Notes under the pieces: generated by a model
Told to the model about the DNA's origin: nothing
What the model saw: only the letters and a program-made list of their open reading frames with translations
Database searches by the model: none
Source: an uncultured Eubacteriales bacterium
GTDB taxonomy: Bacteria > Bacillota > Clostridia > Oscillospirales > CAG-272
NCBI GenBank assembly: GCA_905187695.1
Contig: CAJJIY010000030.1
Coordinates: forward strand, 1 to 15,485
Length of the DNA: 15,485 nucleotides
Direction: 5' to 3'
Made by a program: the position numbers and the translations under genes
Shown here: positions 6,730-14,436 of the stretch, in pieces
Numbering within the stretch: the first letter of the stretch is position 1
Layout of the letters: the number at the start of each line of letters is the position of its first letter

Positions 6730-8696
6730 CTTTACTTCCGCCGCCGTCCGCCGTCTGGATCTTTTGCGTCAGGCTTCGGATCTGTGTGCGGATCTCCGCG
6801 CGTTCCGCTGCGCTGTGTCCCTTGGTGAAATAATCTTTCCACAGTTCGCGCAGCCGGGTGTTATATCCGGCCAGCTCTTCCGCTCTTTCCCGATATCTCG
6901 CCGCCCAGTTCCGCTCCCGCTGATTGGTGGCAATCTGTTCAAATGCGTCTGCCAGTGCCAGGCGTGAGGTCACATAGTCCGTTGTGCTTCCGTCTCTCAC
7001 CTGATATTTGGTCGGCTCGGTCAGGCTGTCTGCAAAGGTGCGGGAAGCATCTTTTAATCTTCCGATATCTGCATCTTCTCCAGAAACTCCTCTTTGGTTA
7101 TCCCCGGATTCTCTTGAATCAATTTGAAACTCTGTTCCAGATTTTCATCGCATATTGCGTCCAGAATCGCCACCCATTCCGTTCCCAAGTCTTTGAGATA
7201 GTGCATCACTAACATACCCTTTTGATACTGCGTCATTGTTGTTCTCCCTTATAAAATCAGTTCTAAACTTTGCGTCCGGAATTCGCTTCTTTCTTCGGAT
7301 TCCAAAGGTGATACTTCCGTTTTCCCGACCGGAGTCTACGATGTAAACATCGTTTCCGTGTTCGATGGCAATTCCGTCCGCAACGCCGTCACTGTTGCCG
7401 TAGATTTTTTTAAGTTCGCTCCTGATATGACGAACAACTTCATTGCCCACTTTTTCAAATTGAATATAGCGTGCGGATTTTTTCTATTATACACCTTTCT
7501 TTCTTCGGAGTCAACCTCTTCTTCCCGCGTGGAGTACCGGATATCCGGATTGTCGCTGTCAAAGGTGCCGATGTTGTCCGTGGCGGATTTTATCTGTTCA
7601 GGATAAAAAGCAATGAATTCTTCGCCACTATTATTCACGCCGTCATATCCCTGTTTGATCAGATAATCGCGTGCTTTAATACCGGCACCATTTTGCCCCT
7701 GGAACATATTAAGCGCTTTGAAAGCGGTGCCTTCATCTGCCGGATTTTTAAGATTGATATAATATGCTCCGACTTTTGGACCGTATCCCTGCGCGTCAAT
7801 CTCCCATGGGCTGAAAAACATTCCTTGTATATCCATGTTGCTCCTGCCTTTTGTACGGTCAAATACCGTAAAATCAGCGTCCGTCCCATGATATACCACA
7901 AGTGGTGTTCCGTCTTCATTCAGCAGGGCGGGGTTGACAGGTTTGGGAGAAAATTTTTTGTCATAGGTCTTGACAAGAGCGTACAAATCGGATATACTAA
8001 TGGTGGAACCTGCATTAGACATTGGTGAAGTGGAGTTTTTAATCTCTAACCGCCCGTCAGCAGGTTCTATTTTTATTGCTTTGAGGTTATATGCGCGTCT
8101 CGAAGCACTATTCTTACTTTCATCGAAGTATTCTTCTATCGTTGTTACCGCCAGATAATTCTGTTCGTTATATCTTAGGCTTTTGCGTCCCCGGCTGATA
8201 CCGTCTTTCCTTCTTCCGTCTTCGCCTGTGCGCCGTTCCATGCGCGCTTAAAGGCGGAGATTTTTCTTTTCATCCGTTCAATGACATTTCCGAGAATACG
8301 CAGTACGCCCTTGTATTTCGGCTTCTGAAGATCTTCCGTGACGGTCTCCATGTCCAACACGACCTTCTCCGGACTGATTCCCAAGCTCCACTTTCAAACC
8401 GAGAAATCCCTTTAAAAACATTTCCGAAGCGTCCGCAACCACTTCTTCCATGGCTTCGTTATAAGAGAGCTTTTTGCCGTTGTTTGCCTTTTCATACTGG
8501 CGCTGTCTACGGAAAATCAGCTCATCGGCATTCTCGGAAAGGAAGTTGTCAAAAATGAAATCGCTGTACCGCTCAAAATAGCCCGGAGACATCTGCTTTG
8601 CCATGTGGATCATTTCATGCGACATCGTGCGGAGCATGGAATTTGAATCCGACTTTGTTTTCCGGGGTTTTATCCCCTCCAAAAAAGTGATCAATT
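6730..8696 (-). pseudogene. decayed fragment of a mobile-element polyvalent protein (metallopeptidase + ADP-ribosyltransferase-like domains)
   Basis: On the minus strand, pieces of one large protein appear in order but in shifting frames. Piece 1 (about 8696-8385) has a zinc-peptidase pattern, SHEMIHMAKQ (HExxH, about 8619-8605), with downstream EEVVADAS supplying a likely third Glu ligand. Piece 2 (about 8384-8175) is a helical linker. Piece 3 (about 8190-7485) has an ADP-ribosyltransferase fold like that of polyvalent proteins: LYALVKTYDK, PALLNEDGTP, VVYHGT, VGAYYINLKNP, EEFIAFYPEQIKSAT, NPDIRYS. Piece 4 (about 7483-6730) reads KGYVSDALSQRLGNG, then an in-frame TGA (7147-7145), then LADAFEQIATNQRER and a charged helix. 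Frameshifts lie near 8385, near 8190 and at an A6 run (7483-7478). Such proteins run to thousands of residues in phages and conjugative elements; the N-terminal part is absent. The remnant fills the space between the fucO terminator and the next promoter. It is almost certainly non-functional as a whole. Confidence 0.82.
7054..7236 (-). CDS. 60-aa hypothetical protein nested in the polyvalent remnant
   Basis: A complete ORF in a different frame from the surrounding remnant. It has a good ribosome binding site, AAGGGAG (7250-7244), 7 nt before the ATG. The 60 residues look protein-like: an N-terminal segment MTQYQKGMLVMHYLKDLG, then WVAILDAICDEN and a charged C-terminal helix containing NPGITKEEFLEKM. 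Predicted mostly alpha-helical, no signal peptide, no membrane segment, no motif I recognise. It overlaps the polyvalent frame on both sides of its TGA. Either it is a small gene that overlapped the 3' part of the original element gene, or it is a fortuitous frame. I cannot decide from one sequence. Confidence 0.42.
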   Translation of the reverse strand: MTQYQKGMLVMHYLKDLGTEWVAILDAICDENLEQSFKLIQENPGITKEEFLEKMQISED

Positions 8697-8719
8697 CTCC
8701 CGGAATCCGAAATACGCCC

Positions 8720-8747
8720 TTGACTTTTTCCGGAAAAAGTGTATAAT
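8720..8747 (+). promoter_or_regulatory. promoter of the SDR gene with an 18-bp palindrome in its spacer
   Basis: -35 TTGACT (8720-8725), 16-nt spacer, -10 TATAAT (8742-8747). A perfect palindrome, ACTTTTTCCGGAAAAAGT, occupies 8723-8740, covering the end of the -35 and almost the whole spacer. A protein bound there would block RNA polymerase, so this is a good operator candidate. The ribosome binding site AAGGAAGG (8773-8780) follows, 9 nt before ATG 8790. Confidence 0.78.
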
Positions 8748-8789
8748 AAAAATATCAAAACTTAACCTCATAAAGGAAGGTATCATGTT

Positions 8790-9593
8790 ATGGAATCCTG
8801 GCTGAATCTGGAAGGCAAATCGGTTATTATCACGGGCGGCGCATCCGGCATCGGGCTGGCCACCGTTAAAGAATTTCTGGCGGACGGTGCCTATGTCACT
8901 GTCTGTGACATCAGCGACAAAGCCCCCGAACTGGAGGTCGGAAACGGAAAACTGCTCTATGTGCAGACCGATGTCACCAAAAAAGAAAGTGTGGACGCCA
9001 TGGTCAAAAAAGTGGTGGACACCTTTGGGGGCGTAGATGTGCTTGTAAACAACGCCGGCATCAATATTCCTCGCTTGCTGGTGGACGAAGGACATCAGTA
9101 CGAACTGGACGAAACCGTTTTTGACAAGGTCATAAATGTCAATCTGAAGGGCCTTTTCTTCTGCTCTCAGGCCGTTGGTCATGTGATGGTAAAGGCCGGA
9201 CACGGCGTCATCGTCAATATGTCCTCCGAATGCGGCCTGGAAGGATCGGAAGGTCAGAGCATTTATGCTGCCAGCAAAGCCGCGGTCAACGCCCTGACCC
9301 GTTCCTGGGCCAAAGAACTGGGTAAAAAGAACATCCGCGTGGTCGGCGTGGCTCCCGGTATTCTGGAGGCTACCGGTCTTCGTACCATTTCTTACGAAAC
9401 GGCATTGGCCTATACCCGCGGCATTACGGTGGATCAGCTTCGCGCCGGCTATACAAAGACCGGCACCACCCCGCTCGGCCGGGCCGGAAAGCTTTCCGAA
9501 GTGGCCAACACGGTAGCGTTCCTGGCTTCCGACCGCGCTTCCTACATTCACGGCGTTACACTGAATGTGGCCGGCGGTAAAACCCGCGGCTGA
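8790..9593 (+). CDS. SDR-family dehydrogenase, probably sorbitol-6-phosphate 2-dehydrogenase
   Basis: A 267-aa classical short-chain dehydrogenase. The Rossmann motif TGGASGIG lies at residues 15-22, NNAG near residue 90, and the catalytic Ser146-Tyr159-Lys163 set in NMSS...YAASK. The middle and the end (GLEGSEGQS, RSWAKELG, VVGVAPGILEATGLRT, ALAYTRGIT, TPLGR-GKLSEVA, NVAGGKTRG) closely resemble the streptococcal and clostridial proteins annotated as sorbitol-6-phosphate 2-dehydrogenase, which oxidise D-sorbitol-6-phosphate to fructose-6-phosphate with NAD+. No sorbitol PTS genes are beside it, so the substrate could be a related polyol phosphate. ATG 8790 is preferred to the out-of-frame ATG at 8785 because its spacing to AAGGAAGG is right. 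A strong promoter with a palindrome lies upstream. No terminator separates it from trxA, so the two are probably co-transcribed. Confidence 0.88.
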   Translation: MESWLNLEGKSVIITGGASGIGLATVKEFLADGAYVTVCDISDKAPELEVGNGKLLYVQTDVTKKESVDAMVKKVVDTFGGVDVLVNNAGINIPRLLVDEGHQYELDETVFDKVINVNLKGLFFCSQAVGHVMVKAGHGVIVNMSSECGLEGSEGQSIYAASKAAVNALTRSWAKELGKKNIRVVGVAPGILEATGLRTISYETALAYTRGITVDQLRAGYTKTGTTPLGRAGKLSEVANTVAFLASDRASYIHGVTLNVAGGKTRG

Positions 9594-9678
9594 TTTCTTC
9601 GTATAACCGTGGCTAAACCGCATAAAATAACAGTGTACCTTTGATTTTCGGATTCTCAACGCAAAGGAGATGCTTGAA

Positions 9679-9990
9679 ATGGCTGAATTGAAATTTACAG
9701 GTGAAAATTTCAAAGAGGAAGTCCTTTCCTCCTGCGTGCCGGTTTTGGTGGACTTCTATGCAACCTGGTGCGGACCCTGCCGGATGCTTGCGCCGATCGT
9801 GGAAGAGATCGCCGAAGAAACCGATGGCCGTGCAAAGGTCGGAAAAGTAGATGTAGATGAAAACCCGGAACTCTGCGATGCCTATGGCATTTCGGTCGTC
9901 CCGACAGTCATCATCTTTAAAGACGGCAAGCCTGTGCACACGCTGACCGGGTACCGGCAAAAAGAAGAACTCACAAAGCTTCTCTTCTGA
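9679..9990 (+). CDS. trxA: thioredoxin
   Basis: A 103-aa thioredoxin of normal length, with the redox active site WCGPC at residues 30-34, a preceding VDFYATWCGPC strand-helix junction and the cis-proline motif SVVPT. It reduces protein disulfides in the cytoplasm, normally with thioredoxin reductase, which is not in the window. The start is taken at ATG 9679 rather than 9670, because AAAGGAG (9663-9669) is 9 nt from the former and directly abuts the latter. It lies 85 nt after the SDR gene, with no clear promoter of its own, and is followed by a strong hairpin. A link in function to the SDR is not obvious. Confidence 0.96.
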   Translation: MAELKFTGENFKEEVLSSCVPVLVDFYATWCGPCRMLAPIVEEIAEETDGRAKVGKVDVDENPELCDAYGISVVPTVIIFKDGKPVHTLTGYRQKEELTKLLF

Positions 9991-10022
9991 TTGCTATGTG
10001 AACTGGCCTGAAAACAAGATTT

Positions 10023-10060
10023 CCCCGTATTGTCGGCATGACAATACGGGGTTTCTATTT
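10023..10060 (+). terminator. terminator after trxA
   Basis: A perfect 12-bp stem (CCCCGTATTGTC / GACAATACGGGG), 5-nt loop GGCAT, then TTTCTATTT. The T tract is interrupted but T-rich. The next 100 bp (to 10160) are very T-rich with no gene. Confidence 0.85.
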
Positions 10061-10165
10061 GAAACGCATAAAATTCCATTTTCTTATAATTTTTTTCTAC
10101 ATTTATTTACTTGATTTTTTGCTTTTCTTTATTATTTTTTCTTTTCTGTGCTATTTGGACAAACA

Positions 10166-10198
10166 AAACAGGCCCTTGCCGATGGCAAGGGCCTGTTT
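10166..10198 (-). terminator. terminator of the large BspA-like gene
   Basis: A perfect 15-bp stem (AAACAGGCCCTTGCC / GGCAAGGGCCTGTTT) with a 3-nt loop, 20 nt after the stop codon of the minus-strand gene. On the minus strand it runs into TTTTGTTTGT. It may act in both directions between the converging genes. Confidence 0.88.
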
Positions 10199-10218
10199 CG
10201 TTTGTGGAACCATCCGAT

Positions 10219-13200
10219 TTAAGATTCGGATGAATCCGTATCAGAAGGCTTTTCCTCTGAATCGGTTGCGGAGTCTTTCTCTGCCTCATCGGAAACATCG
10301 CCGGCATCATTTGCTGCTTTGCTTTCTGCGGCAGATTCCGGCGCAACGGTCACCGTGGTTTTCATAGTTCCCTTTTTCCGGATTCCCATGACGACACCGA
10401 AGGCAGCCGCACCGACCACCACGACGCCTCCCACCACGCAAAGCGTGACGATCAGCCCGGTGTTCTTCTTTTCGTCTTGTTTCGGATCATCCGGCTTGCC
10501 GGGGGCATTGGGGGTATCAGGGTCCTCACCGGGCGTCGGCGGATTCTCATTGGGCTTGCGGTTGACCGTGACGGAAATGGTCTTGCTTACGCCGGCATAG
10601 GAGAAAGTCACCGTCTGCTGGCCCGCTTTCAGCGGCGTGGTCGGCAGGACAAGTCCTTCATTCACCTGATCGCGCGAACCGTCATCATAGATAACGATCA
10701 GTTCAATGCCGGTCGCATCAAACATTTCGCCGTCAACATAGACCAACTTGTTCGGGGAGGTCTTGACCTGCAGTTCCGTAATGCGCACCGTTTCGCCAAA
10801 GGCTGTGCGGACCTCACGAATGGCAGACTCTGCGCCAAAAAGGTTCGCCGCATCCGTTACAAAGGCCTGTTGTTCACTGTTAGTGACCCGGTTGTAAGCC
10901 ACGCGTGCGGCACTGACCCGCTCACGGTAAGTCGTCAGAAGTGCCTTTGCCGCTTCCCTGTCGGTCATCGTCTTCAGCGCGCGGATTTCCTCTGCCGTCG
11001 GTATGGCCGCAATAGCGGCAATGGCCGCCTCGGTATCCGGCTCGGGCAGTGTATCCGTCTTATTTACTGTTGTAAAATACAGTCCCCACAAATGGGTGTC
11101 AAATCCGGCGGCATTTTTTGGATAGGAAACTGTCAGTCCCAGATCCTTCACACCGGTTTTTTCAGAATAAAGCGTTTTGGCAAGATAATCTTTGAAGTTG
11201 GCGTAATATTTTTCTTCTCCTTCGCCGTTCCGGAAATCAAAGATCTTTTGCAGAACCGTATCTTCCGAATCGGTATTCCGGAAAGCATAGGCTTCCAGAA
11301 CCGGCGCAGTAAGCCCCGTAAAGACATAGGATTTTACATTGTTGTCAAAGAAGGCCTTATCTCCGATTGCCAACAACTTTCCGGGGAAAACAACTTCATT
11401 CAGTACAGTCGAGCCACGGAAGGCGTCCTCCCCAACGCGGATCACATCGTCCGGGATGGTAAAGGTCGCGCCGGATTTGGCCGCAGGATAAACCTCCAGC
11501 TGAACGCCGCCCGCCAGATACGAGTAAAGCACGCCGTCCCGCACAAAGTAGCGGCTGTTTTCTCCTGCAAGCACGATTTCGGTAATGGCAGTACCGTAGA
11601 AGGGGTTAAAGCCGATCGACCGCTCCGAAGAAGAAAGCGTAGCCGGGAATGTGAAGGTGCCCGTAAGACCGGTCTTGGCGAATGCATAGCTGCCGAGTTT
11701 CTCCAGTTTTGTCAGTCCGTTTACTGTCTGAAGCGGCGTTTCGGCAAAAGCCGAATCCCCAATGGCACGGCACTCCGAAAGATCTGCTTGGGTCAGGGCG
11801 GTGCCGCGGAATGCGCGGGCGCCGATGGTCTGTACGGCGGAAAGATCAATCCCGGTCAGTGCCGCACATCCGTCAAAGGCCGCCGAACCAACCGAGGTGA
11901 GCCCGGCCGTCGTAAAGCCTGTGTTGCCGTTCTTTCCAAGATTGGTGCAACCGCGGAAAGCATTGTTGCCGACCGAGGTCAATGCACCGAGATTCAGCGA
12001 GGTCAGTGCAGAACAACCGCGGAAGGTGTTGTCGCCAATGGCTGTGACACTGTTCCGGACAGAATCGGGCAAGGTGACCGTCTTGAGGTTCGGATAGCCG
12101 GAAGTGCCGTAGAAGGTACCGCTTCCGATGTCCGTGGTGCCCGCCGCGAAAGAGACCTCTTCCAACGGATATACACCGGTCATAGCCGTATCCGGCACAT
12201 GGGCAAAAGTACCGTAGCCCACCGAGGTGAGCGCGGGCAGTTTGGCGCTCTTCAATCTGTAAGGATTGCCAAAAACATAATTGCCGAGCGTGGTCACCGC
12301 CGTCTGAGTCAGATCCAGCCGGACAAAATCGGTAAAGTAGAAGGATCGGTCGCCAAGCGCCGTAATGGTTTTTCCGAGTGTTACAGACTGCAAACCGGAA
12401 AGCGCAAAGGTGTAGGCCGGAAGTGTATTAATCTTTGCCTGCACATCGGCACTGTTCAGATAAGAACAACCGTAGAACACGCCTGCCCCCATCGAAGTAA
12501 CGCTGGCGGGAACCGTCACCGATTTGAAATCCTTCCCCGCACAGTCCGCAAAAGCATAGTCCCCGATGGTTTCTACGCCGTTCAGCGTGACTCTTGAAAG
12601 CACACGCGAACCGGCAAAAGCACCCGGAAGAATGGTCTTGAGGCTGTCCGGCGCGGTAAAGCTGCCGAGGTTCTGCGGTGCAAACACCAGTGTGGTGCGC
12701 ATTTCATCGGTATAAAACACGCCGTCGGTATCACGGAAATAAGTTTCCGCCCCGGCAGGGAAAGTGAAGGTGGTCAGGTGACAGCCGGAGAAAGGCACCA
12801 GAATACCGGAGAAATCAAACTTGCCGGTATCGGTAAATTCCAGTTCCGAGAGCGCCGAGCACCCTTCAAACATACTGTTGCCGATGGCCGTATGTTTGGA
12901 CAGAATGGCTTTTTCAAGCGAAGTGCATCCGTAGAAAACACTTTCACCGCTGACACGCAGGAGCGTCAGGTCAACGACCTTCAGCGCGGTACAGTCAAGG
13001 AAAGCATAACTGCCCAGCGTGCCGATATGCGGCGCGGTACGCACAAACTGACTGTCGGACAAATCCAGAATGTTTGCCGTTTTGGTATCCACGGTTTTAT
13101 CCGTGACGACCAGATTGTTGAGATTTTCAAGCGAAGTGCAGTTTTCAAAGCACCGTGTGCTGAAGGTGATGGCGCGGGAACGCAGATCCACCTGTTTCAG

Positions 13201-14208
13201 CTTGGGGCAGTTGCGGAACGCGCCGGTTGCCACAAAGGAAACCGTATCCGGAATCACCACCCGCTCCAGCGCGGTCATATGGTCAAAGGCCGCAAGCTGA
13301 ATCTCCGTGCAGGGCCCGGAAATCTCCAGTTCGGTAATATTGTTGTTGTCTTTGAACGATTCCTCACGGATGTAATAGACATTCAGGCTCTTGGGGATCG
13401 TCACTTTCCCGCCCAGTCCGTGGTAAGCATACAGCGTGCCGCTCCGGACATCAAAATCGGGGCCAACCGTCAGTTTTGCCGTCACGGTGGAAGCAGTCGG
13501 GCGACCGTTTGAATACTGAGTCGCAGTGATAAAGGCCACGCCCTCGTGCAAGGTATGCACCACACCGGTGGTCTCCTCAACGGTGGCCACATCCGGTGCG
13601 CTGGAAGAGAAACGGATATCCAACTCGCCGGTAAAATACCACGGGTTCGCATTCACATCCAGGCGGAAGACCATGTTCGGGTTGACATCCACATAATTAT
13701 TGGTCGGGTCTACCAATTCGGAATCGCCGTTATAAATGAGGTCAAAAGTCAGATTTTTCAGTTTGATGTTCTTGGTTGCCAGATTCTCCGTCACCGTGAC
13801 CTTAATGCTCTTTTTGACGGCGGTGCTGGCATTCGGTCCGGCATAGACCGTGACAATCGCAGTACCTGCCTGCACACCGAAAATCGTGCCGTCCTTCACC
13901 TGCACCACTTTTTTATCGGAAGTGGTCCAGTAAAGGCCGGTTTTGGCCGCATCGGCGGGAACCACCGTGAGATCCAGCAGTTTGGCCTCGTTGCGGTCGA
14001 TGGTGACCGCTTCTCCGTCCGTAAAGGAAACGGAAGTCGGATAATTGACCACCTCGGCCAGTTCTTTGTATTCGCTCAGGCGGTATGCGCGGGTGTTGAG
14101 CGCATAGTCATCCACCTGCAAATAGATGTCCTTACCGCTTTCGTAATAATCGGTGATATCCACCGTAACGGTGGTCACACCGCCGCGGGCGGATTCGATC
14201 GGAATCAT
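10219..14208 (-). CDS. large BspA-type LRR / Ig-like membrane-anchored surface protein, N-terminally truncated
   Basis: A 1329-aa open frame. Residues 1-48 (TVTVDITDYY, IYLQVDDYALNT) look like the end of an Fn3-like domain of the kind found in cell-envelope subtilases. Residues about 53-140 and 145-248 are two Big_2-like Ig domains (SDKKVVQVKDGTIFGVQAGTA; VATVEETTGVVHTLHEGVAFITAT). Residues about 252-985 are a long BspA-type LRR array of roughly 23-residue units (AFRGCTNL, AIGDNTFRGCSALTSLNL). Next come a helical segment (about 1070-1135), a Big_3-like domain (about 1143-1217) and a Pro-rich spacer. A membrane segment (about 1254-1276) is stopped by RKK, followed by an acidic 50-residue tail. 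No LPxTG. The protein should face outward and may bind host or polymer ligands, but no signal peptide is present. ATG 14208 has no ribosome binding site. The better start, 14256, is in frame but cut off by a TGA at codon 7. Probably a truncated gene, possibly not exported. Confidence 0.85.
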   Translation of the reverse strand: MIPIESARGGVTTVTVDITDYYESGKDIYLQVDDYALNTRAYRLSEYKELAEVVNYPTSVSFTDGEAVTIDRNEAKLLDLTVVPADAAKTGLYWTTSDKKVVQVKDGTIFGVQAGTAIVTVYAGPNASTAVKKSIKVTVTENLATKNIKLKNLTFDLIYNGDSELVDPTNNYVDVNPNMVFRLDVNANPWYFTGELDIRFSSSAPDVATVEETTGVVHTLHEGVAFITATQYSNGRPTASTVTAKLTVGPDFDVRSGTLYAYHGLGGKVTIPKSLNVYYIREESFKDNNNITELEISGPCTEIQLAAFDHMTALERVVIPDTVSFVATGAFRNCPKLKQVDLRSRAITFSTRCFENCTSLENLNNLVVTDKTVDTKTANILDLSDSQFVRTAPHIGTLGSYAFLDCTALKVVDLTLLRVSGESVFYGCTSLEKAILSKHTAIGNSMFEGCSALSELEFTDTGKFDFSGILVPFSGCHLTTFTFPAGAETYFRDTDGVFYTDEMRTTLVFAPQNLGSFTAPDSLKTILPGAFAGSRVLSRVTLNGVETIGDYAFADCAGKDFKSVTVPASVTSMGAGVFYGCSYLNSADVQAKINTLPAYTFALSGLQSVTLGKTITALGDRSFYFTDFVRLDLTQTAVTTLGNYVFGNPYRLKSAKLPALTSVGYGTFAHVPDTAMTGVYPLEEVSFAAGTTDIGSGTFYGTSGYPNLKTVTLPDSVRNSVTAIGDNTFRGCSALTSLNLGALTSVGNNAFRGCTNLGKNGNTGFTTAGLTSVGSAAFDGCAALTGIDLSAVQTIGARAFRGTALTQADLSECRAIGDSAFAETPLQTVNGLTKLEKLGSYAFAKTGLTGTFTFPATLSSSERSIGFNPFYGTAITEIVLAGENSRYFVRDGVLYSYLAGGVQLEVYPAAKSGATFTIPDDVIRVGEDAFRGSTVLNEVVFPGKLLAIGDKAFFDNNVKSYVFTGLTAPVLEAYAFRNTDSEDTVLQKIFDFRNGEGEEKYYANFKDYLAKTLYSEKTGVKDLGLTVSYPKNAAGFDTHLWGLYFTTVNKTDTLPEPDTEAAIAAIAAIPTAEEIRALKTMTDREAAKALLTTYRERVSAARVAYNRVTNSEQQAFVTDAANLFGAESAIREVRTAFGETVRITELQVKTSPNKLVYVDGEMFDATGIELIVIYDDGSRDQVNEGLVLPTTPLKAGQQTVTFSYAGVSKTISVTVNRKPNENPPTPGEDPDTPNAPGKPDDPKQDEKKNTGLIVTLCVVGGVVVVGAAAFGVVMGIRKKGTMKTTVTVAPESAAESKAANDAGDVSDEAEKDSATDSEEKPSDTDSSES

Positions 14209-14271
14209 GTCGCCGTGAGAAGCGCCAGTTCGTTTTCATCCACATTGAGATAGCATTGGTAAGTCCTCTCT
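14209..14271 (-). other. interrupted 5' end of the large BspA-like gene
   Basis: On the minus strand, Shine-Dalgarno GAGAGG (14270-14265) lies 8 nt before ATG (14256-14254). That ATG is in the same frame as the big gene (48 nt to ATG 14208), but codon 7 is TGA (14238-14236). In another frame, protein-like residues (YQCYLNVDENELALLTAT) end at a TGA that overlaps ATG 14208 as ATGA. This frame has no Shine-Dalgarno-preceded start. The region looks like a deletion junction or a decayed start. Confidence 0.6.
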
Positions 14272-14277
14272 TTTCTC

Positions 14278-14300
14278 AAATTGAACTCTGCGTTCAATTT
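14278..14300. repeat. perfect inverted repeat downstream of the BspA promoter
   Basis: AAATTGAAC (14278-14286) and GTTCAATTT (14292-14300) form a perfect 9-bp inverted repeat with a 5-nt centre. It lies just after the expected transcription start of the minus-strand promoter, in the untranslated leader. It could be an operator or a 5' stem-loop that protects the mRNA. Confidence 0.75.
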
Positions 14301-14313
14301 AGATTGTGAGCGT

Positions 14314-14342
14314 ATTATACCATTTCTTTTTGATTATTTCAA
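14314..14342 (-). promoter_or_regulatory. promoter of the large BspA-like gene
   Basis: On the minus strand: -35 TTGAAA (14342-14337), 17-nt spacer, -10 TATAAT (14319-14314). The start point is expected near 14307, about 50 nt before ATG 14256. Confidence 0.82.
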
Positions 14343-14392
14343 ATTTTCAGTTCCAATAATTTGGCATTGAAAGACTTTTTTATGAATTTTTC

Positions 14393-14421
14393 AAAAAAAT
14401 TTGCTCCCACCGAAGTGAGAG
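14393..14421 (-). terminator. terminator of the WYL regulator gene
   Basis: On the minus strand, CTCTCAC-TTCG-GTGGGAG forms a 7-bp stem (one G-U pair) with a stable UUCG tetraloop, followed by CAAA and seven T (14399-14393). It begins 15 nt after the WYL stop codon and isolates that gene from the BspA promoter. Confidence 0.8.
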
Positions 14422-14436
14422 TATCTTTTTTACGGG

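Noticed and set aside
8691..9713. 340-codon minus-strand ORF opposite the SDR gene
   Set aside because: Shadow of a well-supported SDR with intact catalytic motifs.
10061..10160. Very T-rich tract between trxA and the BspA terminator as a functional element
   Set aside because: It contains no palindrome, promoter pair or ORF beyond the flanking terminators. It is most simply intergenic sequence between converging genes.
10477..12597. 706-codon plus-strand ORF within the BspA-like gene
   Set aside because: The opposite strand encodes clear LRR repeats. The plus-strand translation is Arg/Gly-rich repeat shadow.
11600..13400. Repeated DNA in the BspA gene as a CRISPR-like or tandem array
   Set aside because: The repetition is at the protein level (LRR units of about 23 residues). 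The DNA copies are too divergent and lack regular repeat-spacer structure.
7145..14238. UGA read as an amino acid (alternative code), suggested by two in-frame TGA codons
   Set aside because: TGA is the natural stop of the GH78-like, SDR and trxA genes here, and the WYL interruption is TAA, so recoding does not explain the set.
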